A DNA stretch of 64,000 nt from the NCBI RefSeq assembly GCF_034702125.1, contig NC_085859.1, positions 5,797,444-5,861,443 of the forward strand, written 5' to 3'. The notes beneath the pieces are model-generated. The model saw only the letters and a list, made by a program, of their open reading frames with translations, was not told where the DNA came from and made no database searches. Source of the stretch: Engraulis encrasicolus (lineage: Eukaryota; Chordata; Actinopteri; Clupeiformes; Engraulidae). Below are positions 55,223 through 64,000 of the stretch, piece by piece; positions within the stretch are counted from its first letter, which is position 1, and each line of letters starts with the position of its first letter. A program made the position numbers and the translations under genes.

Positions 55223-57463
55223 CCGGTGGACTGGCCATAGGGCATACCGGGCAAATGCCCGGTGGCCTGACGAGTATTTATTATTTTTTTTATTCAGGCC
55301 AAGTCCGTTATTACGAAATAGACCACGTTATTTGCCTTGCAGGCCACTTTCTGCAATATTTGCGCTGTTGAGGTGTAAAGAAGGAACTGCATTACACCAA
55401 TGTTTTGTTTTTGCAGGTGAAGTCTCCCAATATATAGTCTTAACTAGAGACAGGCAGTTATATTGTGGTGGGTATATGTATGTACATGTACTGTACTATG
55501 TCAAGTCATTTTTCTAAAATGTTAATTCCTACAACACAGTTAAAATATAGTACAGAAGTGCAATTTAAGTAAAAACAAAATGATCTGGTTTTATTTGGTG
55601 TCTTTTTTAACATGTTTATGAAGAATTTGCAAACAAAAATGGTGTGGTGCATGATGGTAAATATAAAGACTCGCCCCTTTTACTTCCTATTTTCTGCCGT
55701 TCAGTTAGACAGTGTGGAATGAATTAATGAGTTTGGGCATGCTGGCGAAATACATGGCAATCTACTGGCTATATGTCTGTTAACAAAGTGGATTATTGGA
55801 AGATTGTTTGTGTCAACTCAGCTTAAAGGTAAGACACTGATTTAAACTGATGGATGACGGAAATAACACTCATGTAATGTGAATGGAGATTCGCTTGGAG
55901 ACTTCTTGTTCTACTGTTGAATGAGAAGTGCTTAGGCTGCTCTACTTTTACTTACCGTCGCGTTTACACAATAAACTGTGGCGATATAACATGCACACCA
56001 CTGAACAGAGGAGAAGCAGACCTTTCTAACGGTGCCAAATATGTCCTAGCACACAGTATAAGCAGGATAGAAAACGTGCATGAAACAAAAACAGCGAAGT
56101 TGATATTGATTTTTTTTTTTTTTTTTTTACCGCGTTTCATACGTTAACTGCTTTGGGCGGAGGCAATTTATTTGAAGCTACGTTGCATCTGGAGAGGTGT
56201 CTGGCTAGTGCATAGGAACTGAGTTGGGAGAAGGATGTATGATGGAAAGGGGGAGGTGCAGGAAGAAGTTAGACCTGCAGTGTTAGGCAGAAGCCCACAT
56301 CCAATTCAACACAGATGCCTGTGATAATTTAAGAAGGCTAACATAGCAATATTAATAATAGTAGGCTATTTGTAGCCTATAGCATATTATCATATAGGCC
56401 CTTACTGTGATTCAATGTACTAGAGAGAAAAGAAAGAGAATAGGCTAAAGTAGAATGTATTGTAATGAGAAGGTGACTATGGCCAAAGGCTTTGTAGGCC
56501 TACATGATAGCCTACTGTTCTAATTTGGACAGGAAGCTGTTTCCAGAATTTAGCAACATAATGACTAATGCCATTTCACCCTGTCTGGATTTTGCCCTTG
56601 ACACAACCAGTAGAGGAGACTGAAGACATCAGACATTTATTCAGATGATACTGATCTAGCATAGGCCTATCTACAATACATTTAGGGCCTAAGCCATAGT
56701 GACTTAGAGACATAGATATTAGGCTACCTGAAGAGTTGTAACCTCATTCTAAATCTCACTGGTAGTGTATTGACCTAAGTGCTGGAGTGATGTGATCTAT
56801 TTTCTTTGTTTTGATTAGAATTCTAGCTGGATTATTAACAATAACAACAACAATAATAATAACTTGGTTTTATATAGCGCCTTTCAACGAACCCAAGGTC
56901 GCTTTAGTTGCACCTGCCTGAGTACCTTTTTTGGGAAGACCTGTAAGTAGGCTAGATGGAACACATGGATTAATTTCTCCATATGCTGTTTAGATACAGA
57001 ATCTTTCATCTTAGCTACAGTATGTTCCTAAAATGCCAAAGCTGATGTATGATTTTCATATGAGCATTGAAACTATGATTACTGATTACTGTCACTCCAA
57101 GGTTTTTGACACAAGACTTTTTAGTTTTAAGTGATTTGTATTATGTTCTATTCTAACTTGCTAGCCTGCTTAAACGTTTATTTTCAAGAAAATAATTAAT
57201 CTCCATCCTATGCTAATTTCATGATTCTTGTATTATGCAATATACTATATTGTACACAGGGGTAGGCCTACTAAGTAGCTCTTTGGTGTATGTAGGCCCC
57301 TAAGTAGGCCTACATAATCAGGGAACTGGGAAGATGGCTGAAGTTATTGCACCAAAACGCTGCGTGTAGGTATTATCATAAGCTTTATTGTTTTTTGCTT
57401 CATGGTGGCCTGGCCTGGCCTGGCAAAATGCCCGGCCTGAAAAAATCTCCCAGTCCAGCCCTG
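55223..57463. mobile_element. hAT-like non-autonomous element in the helicase intron
   Basis: The left end CCGGTGGACTGGCC and right end GGGAGATTTTTTC...-type complement (CAGTCCAGCCCTG) are inverted. Both are followed inside by gcccgg motifs. The direct repeat GGTGTCTCCA flanks it (55213-55222, 57464-57473), consistent with a hAT 8-bp duplication plus chance bases. The inside of 2241 bp has no transposase; at 56855-56910 it holds a fish repeat block 'tatatagcgcctttcaacga'. Confidence 0.75.
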
Positions 57464-57473
57464 GGTGTCTCCA

Positions 57474-58493
57474 CTACTTCTTACCCATAGAGGTAGAAAA
57501 TAACACTAGAGAGGACACAGCAATTTGCGACAGCACTGGGAAATGGCAGCTGGAGCTTCCCAACTTCCGTAGGTAGTGTAGGCAATGCAAGTCAATGGAG
57601 AACACGCCCACCCCTGTCAAGAAATTGACTAAAACTGTGTAAATATGAAGTAACACTTTAATCAAAGACCAGATTTGAAGTGTCAGGCTAAATATTTACG
57701 TAAATCATATGAGTCGATAAAATACATTTAAAAATCAAATAATATATTTTATGAACATAGCTGGCAACACACTTCAACTATTGTCCTTGTATAGTGTGTT
57801 GATGGACATTTTCACATGATTAAGCCATTTTTGACAGAGGTGAGCCTCGTTCTCCGTTAATTTCCATTTCTCTGATCTACCTACAGATAATGGCTGCTAC
57901 AGATTGCCGTAAAAAGGGGGGCGGGGTCCTCTCTAGTGTTATTTTCTACCTCTATGCTCTTACCCGTCAGCCCATCCCCCCGGTTGTTGTCGTGGGTTAC
58001 CTGCCCCCCCCCCCAACCACCTCCACTCCCCCGACTACTCTGCCTGTACACTTGGGGACACTGCTCCTGTCCCCTGACTTGGTGGACAGATCAACAGGCA
58101 CCAGCAACAGAACTTTCTTTTCTCGAGGTGTGCATTGGCCTGTGAGATACACTCTGCCAGGACACTACGTCAGAACACTCCGCTTAGGCCTACTTTTTCA
58201 TACACTGAATACATTGCATGATATTTTAACTGTACTATGAAAAGAGCAATGCCAAAGCATCAAAGCGTTACTTGATTATTGCATGTAATTTTTGTAATGT
58301 CAAAATGTCAGAAAGTTTAGAACACTGCATAATCAATGGGGTGAGAGGTGTGATATCACAGTAGCAATACCATGATTAGAAAACTGCTCTTCAAAAGATT
58401 AATGAGTTGAGTGAGTTAAAGTTTTCAGTGAAATAAAATGTCTTCGGTAGGTAAGGTTAGAATGATCTGAAAAAAGGTGTTAATATTACCCAC
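57474..58493. other. Helicase intron remainder
   Basis: An open frame at 57890-58240 is proline- and threonine-rich with no recognised domain, and I do not call it a gene. Otherwise nothing is seen. Confidence 0.4.
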
Positions 58494-58790
58494 CTGGTTT
58501 CACGATGGCTTTCAGTTCCCCAACCTCGCAAAGCTTTCCATAAAAGCCTTCCGTCCTCTCAGCCTTCCTCCTGTTTGAGAAAAGAAAACCACAAGTAAAG
58601 TGTAGAGATGTTAGTCATTTGCAGTGGAAAATGATTGCCCTTCTGAAGTTAGGCCTGCTTAACAAATGTAGCAAAAACATATTTTTCTCAGGTAGGCTGA
58701 TGATACTTGTGCACACAACCGAGAGCTGTGCTACTCAAGTCTGCACACTGCTGGATATGCTCCAAAAAATAAACTGTATTAATTAAAACA

Positions 58791-58823
58791 CGCAATATTT
58801 CGATCACCCTGGATCTTAATCAG
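58791..58823 (-). ncRNA. Degenerate hammerhead-like motif
   Basis: On the minus strand: CTGATTA, a hairpin gatcc-aggg-tgatc, then GAAAT and 'attgcg'. One change in each conserved box (CTGATGA, GAAAC) suggests an inactive hammerhead relic. A related word 'cccgatgaagatcctggg' lies at about 59056 on the plus strand. Confidence 0.3.
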
Positions 58824-60016
58824 GCATATGGGTAACAGGAAGGAGCTGTGGCCTATAACTTATCAGATGACCTTATTTTACACCCGTCCAGGCAGGGCAC
58901 CAAAAGGTGTCAGTCAATTAGACAGACTGGTGTCTTGACCTGTGCCTATTCATACAAAAGGCAAAACATTACATTACACTTAGGGCCTAGTAAGGTAGTG
59001 GGTAGTTAGGTTAAGCATGGAAGCTCTCTCTCTGTCTCTCACCTAAGTTATATCCCCGATGAAGATCCTGGGCATGTTTTGATAAGAATACGTGAAATAT
59101 AATCAGGGGGGAGTGCATGCATATGATAAGAACACGTGAAATATAATCAGGGGGAGCCCATGGGGCTATACGTCTGAATCCCGTGCAGCCCTAGCTTCTT
59201 CAACTGCAAGGAGTTTTTGGATTTGCGCACCCTACCCAAACGACTAAAGCTGTGCTACTTAAGCCTTTACTCACTGTAACATTACATTGATATCGAAAAT
59301 GAACCCATAATGTGACATTGTGACAACCACAGTAGGTACAGACATAAGGACAATGATATCAAGAAATAACACTTACCATTTATATAAGTAAGATGGACTT
59401 CATCGACAACTAGTATACGCCGATCAGGTTGGTCTTGTATACATCGGTGGCTACCATGTCCTCCCACTTCGCGCTCAGCCAGGCCTCGGGACTGCCAAAC
59501 AGAATCTTATAACGGCATCATCTCTCAATCGCCGTTTCATCGTCTTGACCCAGCTGTGTTGCAGATATTCCAAGGTCGACTGCGTCCTTTATTTGGTCCT
59601 ACACCAATGCTATTAATGGCGAAACCACAGCAACGACCGGGGTCTCGCTAACCCCCATTACCTTAGTAACCAACGGAGCGAGTTGGTAAATCAGACTTTT
59701 ACCAAATCCAGTCGGTAGTAAGGCTAACACATCTTCCTTTCCGCTGACAAACGACTCTAACGCTAAGCGCTGTTCGTTTTTCAAAGCGAAATTACGTTCC
59801 AAACTATTCAAAACACTGTCCAGAGCTTCTCCGAAAGATTGCTTCGCTTCGGCTGCCGCCATGATGGATTCGCGAAAAAACTACTAGCAACTAACTTCCG
59901 TTTGTCGAGTAGTACGCGTCATCGTCTTTCGTGCCTCCTCGCTCTGTGATTGGCCCCCGTTTCGATGTAAAGATTTCTGCCTGGGTCCCCAGGCTGTCCA
60001 GCAATTCGAAAAGAAT

Positions 60017-60034
60017 GCGCAAGGCAGCATGGGT
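60017..60034 (-). repeat. Right inverted 18-mer of the proposed large element
   Basis: ACCCATGCTGCCTTGCGC on the minus strand is identical to 50637-50654 on the plus strand. Outside it, the flanks GCCTGGGAGT and GCCAGAGAGA also correspond (7 of 10 bases). Confidence 0.8.
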
Positions 60035-60049
60035 ACTCCCAGGCTAAAA

Positions 60050-60285
60050 GCTTCAGCCATTTTCCCAAGTAAACAGAGTGGCACGCACCACTGCCAACAG
60101 CTCCTCGGGTGAAACTTGCATAGAACTTGTTTTGAGTTCCGATTTACACGTGTGGTGCTCCACGCCAAACTTCCTGGATGGGAGTGGCGTATTCGGTATT
60201 CTTGGAGTGTTGCTGCCATCGAGTGGCCATGCTTAGTAATTACACGTTAGGAGATTACAACGTGCATATGTGTACACTTCATGTA
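60050..60285 (-). pseudogene. Duplicated TRIM promoter and start region
   Basis: The region matches 38040-38240 (TRIM-B promoter and first codons), including 'cttcctggatgggagtggcg' and the ATGGCTGAA start at about 60059. The coding part is replaced after three codons by the end of the proposed large element. The ISRE-like site is mutated. Confidence 0.75.
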
Positions 60286-60299
60286 ACTAGCCTACTCTT

Positions 60300-63200
60300 T
60301 CTACTATGCCTCCCAAAAAAACTCACTACCACAGTGGAAATGCCTCCAATGCTCAATGCTAAATTAGCTTTACAGAATAGTAGATCTCTAAGGAACAAGC
60401 CTTTTGTTGTCAATGAGTTTATCTGTACCCACAACCTTGATTTTTTATTTTTAACTGAAACATGGCTGGAAAAATCCACTAGCTCTATCACACTTATAGA
60501 AGCAACTCCGTCACACTTTAATTTCATTAGTACAGAAAGGCAGAATAAACAGGGAGGGGGGATAGCAATTATTTTCAATGCACTGTTTCAATGTCAAAAG
60601 ACATCACTAGGTGAATTTTCATCTTTTGAATACTGCAGTTCTAAAATGTTCTTCTGACATACTGTTATTGACTATTTACAGACCCCCAAGACTTTCTGCA
60701 CCACTCTTCTTAGAGGAATTTGGTGAGCTGTTGTCGAATGTTTGTGTGGACTATGATAGCTTGTTTATAGCAGGCGATTTTAATTTCCACGTGGACGACT
60801 TAGAGAATGTCTATGCTAAGGAATTTTTAAGTCTTATTGACATTTTTAGCCTCACACAGCATGTAACAGGACCAACACACAACCAAGGTCACACTTTAGA
60901 CCTAATAATAACAAAAGGCCTTAATGCTTGTGCTAGTGTCAAAGACTATGGCTTTTCTGACCATTACTGCATTTTTTCTGATGTTTCTATGTACCCTCAT
61001 GTTCAAAGGGAATCTGTTACAGTCAAAAAACGTATAATCAACTGTGAGACAGCCTCACTCTTTCAGCAAGCACTTTCAGAGATCCAAAGTCAAACCTCAG
61101 AGAGTGCAGATGATCTCATGGTTAATTTTAATTCAAGGATGACCCGTATTATGGATGTTATTGCCCCCGAAAAAATCAAAACAGTGGGACGTGAAAAAGC
61201 ACCTTGGAGAAAGAATCCCACAGTTATATTGCTAAAGCAAGAATGCAGGAGGGCTGAAAGACAGTGGCGTAAATCCAAACTTGAAGTCCACTACCAAATC
61301 TATAAACACACACTCTCGAAATACAACCAAGAAATTTCTAAAGCTAGACAATCTTTTTTCTCTGACATAATTAACAGAAATATTAATAATGCACGTGTCC
61401 TGTTTGGCACTGTGGAAAAGCTAGCAAGGCCCCCAAATCTAATGCCCTCTGAGTTCCTCTCAGTCAGCAAATGCAATGAGTTCGCATCCTTTTTCAAAGG
61501 AAAGATTGAAAAAATACGTGCAAACATACTCACACATGTGCAACCGACCCAAGATTCAGACCAGCTTGCTATGGTGAAGTTAAATCCTAACCTCATGAGA
61601 AATTTTCATTTAGTTGATGTGGACATTCTTAATAGAACGGTACAAAGTCTTAGCTCCTCTACATCTGACTTAGATATTTTACCAACAGCCTTCTTCAAAT
61701 CCATCTTAAATCTAATATCATCAGATGTACTTCAGATCATCAACACCTCACTACAAACAGGCATATTCCCAGGCTGTCTGAAAGAAGCAGTTGTGAAACC
61801 CTTACTGAAAAAGAACAACCTGGATGCACTGGTACTAAACAACTATAGGCCCATATCCAATTTACCATTCATGGGTAAAATAATAGAGAAATTTGTTTTT
61901 AACCAATTAACTGCTTTTCTAATGTCTAATAGCTATTTTGATAAGTTTCAATCAGGTTTCCGTGCCTACCACAGCACTGAAACAGCTCTTATTAAAGTTA
62001 TGAATGACATAAGATTGAATTCTGATGCTGGCAAATCATCCGTCTTGGTACTTCTTGATTTGAGTGCTGCTTTCGATACAGTTAATCATTCTATACTACT
62101 ACATAGACTGGAACACTGGGTTGGCTTTACGGGCATAGTGATCGACTGGTTAAAATCGTACTTACAACAAAGAAGTTTTTTTGTCGCCATTGGAAGACAT
62201 ACTTCATCACCAATGTCTCTGGATTGTGGGGTCCCCCAGGGCTCCATTCTGGGACCACTACTGTTCAATCTGTATATGTTGCCACTGGGACACATTATCG
62301 AGAATAACTCCATAAATTACCATAGCTATGCGGATGATACCCAGCTCTACTTATCTATGTCCCCAAATGACTATACCCCCCTTGAATCACTCTATCATTG
62401 CATGGACCAAATTAACAAATGGATGTCTCACAATTTCCTCCAGCTGAACACAGATAAAACTGAAGTAATTATATTTGGGAAAAGAGAGGAGAGACAAAAG
62501 ATTGCTACTATCCTTGAAACGAAGGGACTGAAAGCAAGGGAAACAGTTAAAAATCTTGGGGTCCTCATTGACAGTGACCTAAACTTCAACAGTCACATGA
62601 AAGCTATTACTAAGTCTGCATTTTATCACATAAAAAACGTCTCTAAATTTAGGGGCCTGATGTCTAAACATGATCTGGAGAAGCTAATACATGCCTTTAT
62701 TTCTAGTAAAGTTGATTACTGTAACAGTCTTTTTACTGGCCTCCCCAATAAAACCATTAAACAGCTTCAACTTGTACAAAACGCAGCTGCAAGGGTTCTT
62801 ACAAAGACAAGGAAGTTCGACCACATTACTCCAATTTTAAGATCGCTGCATTGGCTCCCAGTAAGCTACAGAATTGATTTTAAGGCTATGCTACTTGTGT
62901 TTAAATCACTAAATGGAATGGGACCCACATATCTACTGGATATGTTTCAGCTGTATGCACCAACTAGGTCACTAAGGTCAACGGAGAAGAATTTGCTGGT
63001 GATTCCAAAAGTCAAAACAAAGTGTGGAGAGGCAGCCTTTAGCTTCTATGCTTCAAAGCTTTGGAACCAGCTTCCAGATGACATAAAAAATGCACCCACT
63101 ATTGATAGCTTTAAATCTAGACTCAAGACAAAGCTGTTCTCAGATGCTTTCCCCTAGCTTAAATTACTTATTCTTATTATTTTTATTTTTTATTTAATTT

Positions 63201-63402
63201 GTTTTATTTTATTTTATTTTATTATTATTTTTACCTTATGTTTTATCTTAATGTTTTTAAATGCTTTTTGACTCTAATTCATTTCCTTCTTTCTTCCCTG
63301 TTTCTTTTCTTTTACATTTGTTAACTTTGTGAAGCACATTGAGTTGCACCTGTGTATGAAATGCGCTATATAAATAAACTTGCCTTGCCTTGCCTTGCCT
63401 TG
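60300..63402 (+). mobile_element. L2-like LINE, nearly complete
   Basis: It carries endonuclease plus reverse-transcriptase coding and a 3' UTR ending in 'gcgctatataaataaacttg' followed by (ccttg)n near 63380-63402. The 5' end is probably truncated, as ORF1 is absent and the endonuclease starts at once. The tail is the typical L2-type short tandem repeat. Confidence 0.85.
60340..63157 (+). pseudogene. LINE endonuclease-reverse transcriptase with one frameshift
   Basis: The first frame (from 60340) holds the apurinic endonuclease N-terminus (QNSRSLRNKPFVVNEF; FLFLTETWL; GGGIAIIF). A frameshift near 60645-60655 passes into the second frame, with the rest of the nuclease (TIYRPP; FIAGDFNFHVDD; HTLDLIIT; FSDHYCIF). 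Next comes the RT (LLDLSAAFDTVNHSILLHRL; PQGSILGPLLFNLYM; YADDTQLYLSM) and the C-terminus (HWLPVSYRIDFKAMLLVFKS; LWNQLPDDIKN). Over 800 codons of the second frame are open, so this is a young copy with a single lesion. Its family is the L2 group of LINEs, which move by target-primed reverse transcription. Confidence 0.92.
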
Positions 63403-64000
63403 TAGGCCCTAATCTAGGATATCTAGGTAGGGGATCAGTTGGCTATCGGGTCGCCAGGTTTGCAGGAGGACGGCGGGAGAAAATAATTTAGTATATTTAT
63501 GCCTTTAGTGTTATGCCTTTTATGCCTCTCTTAGTCAAGTCAAGTCAGCTTTTATTGTCACTTTCTTCATATGCACAAGTCATACTGAAAATAAAATTAC
63601 GTTTCTCCCTCCAGGCCTATACTATGGCAAGACATAGACATACAAAGGACTGACATGTTACAGACGGACAAAGTGCAAGACAGGACAGGTAACAGTGATG
63701 GACTGGTAACAATAAATTATTAATAATACAATGAAATTGATGTTAAAATCTGAGTGAAAACATGGAGGTGTGTGTGCGTGTGTGCGTGCGCGCGTGCATG
63801 TGTGTAGGCCTACATCTCTGTGGCTACTGAACATCGAGAGAGAGGTGTGTGTGTGTGTGGGGGGGGGGGTAACAGATGACATGTCCGCTAGAGAAGAACA
63901 GGGATAGACCTATTTAGATAGACTTAGAGACTAAAAGGTTTTAAACTGTGATGTTTAGTTATGTTGTAGTTTATACAGTGTAGGCTATACAAAGTACTAT
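63403..64000. other. 3' flank with LINE tail-like and duplicated TRIM-flank sequence
   Basis: 63533-63680 resembles the LINE 3' UTR of the inverted repeat at 16930-17165 (tcaagtcaagt, cttttattgtc, gacatagacat). 63735-63910 resembles 38545-38670 and 46636-46672 (gtggctactgaacatc, agagaagaacagggatag), the flanks of the LTR element. No gene is seen. Confidence 0.6.

Larger units (their letters stand above)
54265..59862 (-). pseudogene. RecQ-like SF2 helicase relic, three exons
   Basis: Exon 1 (59862-59377) starts MAAAEAKQSFGEALDSVLNS and has the Q-motif region (NEQRLALESF), Walker A at about 49-56 (LPTGFGKS) and SPLIAL at 81-86. A TAG at 59599-59601 then stops the frame. The frame continues behind it (DQIKDAVDLGISATQLG), shifts, reads ILFGSPEAWLSAKWEDM and shifts again before the DEVH box (59393-59404). 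Exon 2 (58570-58494) gives GELKAIVKP. Exon 3 (55095-54265) gives TPVLALTVSAEL, PNIRLSIRRLS and CCTYCHSLCKC, then a frameshift near 54485 to the C-terminus. Helicase motifs V-VI are missing. RecQ enzymes unwind DNA 3' to 5'. It is therefore clearly dead, and its convergent partner is at 50741-53940. Confidence 0.78.

Noticed and set aside
57890..58240. 116-residue proline/threonine-rich frame
   Set aside because: No domain, no splice or promoter support, and it lies inside the intron of a helicase relic.
59884..60219. 111-residue minus-strand frame across the helicase upstream region
   Set aside because: It spans the junction of a TRIM promoter copy and the proposed transposon end; no protein resemblance.

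Overview
This window looks like teleost fish nuclear DNA. The evidence is fish-type TRIM (finTRIM-like) exons with B30.2/SPRY domains, the usual fish set of repeats (Tc1, hAT, L2/Rex-like LINEs, R2-type LINE fragments, tRNA-derived SINE), very long (TG)n/(GA)n/(CA)n tracts, intron-exon structure, and two assembly gaps (nnn at 20833-20835, n at 28087). No bacterial, organellar or viral genome organisation is visible. Everything here is read by eye; no database search was run.

Protein-coding content. The only host gene I can assemble intact is a TRIM E3 ligase on the minus strand (TRIM-B, 38049 to 30592). It has seven exons (585, 96, 234, 172, 33, 57 and 518 bp) whose phases fit together to give about 564 residues: RING, B-boxes, coiled coil, PRY-SPRY. 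A second TRIM locus (TRIM-A, minus strand, 13363 to 4371) is a mosaic. It has 93-bp N-terminal repeat exons like those of fish NLRC genes, a RING/B-box exon split by a LINE 3' end, coiled-coil exons, and a PRY-SPRY exon very like that of TRIM-B. Smaller TRIM scraps lie at 15661-15700, 29206-29235 and 60050-60285, so this is a decaying TRIM cluster.

Layout. 0-2.1 kb: direct repeat and an R2-superclade LINE 3' end. 2.6-4.2 kb: full-length dead Tc1 with TA target duplications. 4.4-13.4 kb: TRIM-A with MITEs, a LINE and a SINE inside. 13.4-28.2 kb: mostly repeats, including hAT MITEs, a large inverted repeat around a LINE RT, Tc1 relics, a TTAA-flanked MITE, a 38-bp minisatellite of about 1.3 kb, and hammerhead-like motifs. 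28.2-30.1 kb: a second R2-type LINE fragment. 30.6-38.1 kb: TRIM-B. 38.7-46.5 kb: an LTR retrotransposon with Gag-protease but no reverse transcriptase or integrase. 46.5-48.7 kb: tandem repeats, an L2 3' end and SINE-like motifs. 48.8-53.0 kb: two copies of one TIR transposon. 50.6-60.0 kb: a candidate 9.4-kb two-gene element (cysteine-rich protein plus RecQ-like helicase, convergent) bounded by an inverted 18-mer. 60.3-63.4 kb: an L2-like LINE with one frameshift.

The most interesting items are the candidate RecQ-helicase-bearing transposon with three nested layers, a TTAA MITE whose empty site is preserved in a neighbouring paralogous repeat, the NLR-like N-terminal repeats ahead of a TRIM RING, hammerhead-like motifs, and the strong over-representation of the palindrome TAGGCCTA across the window.
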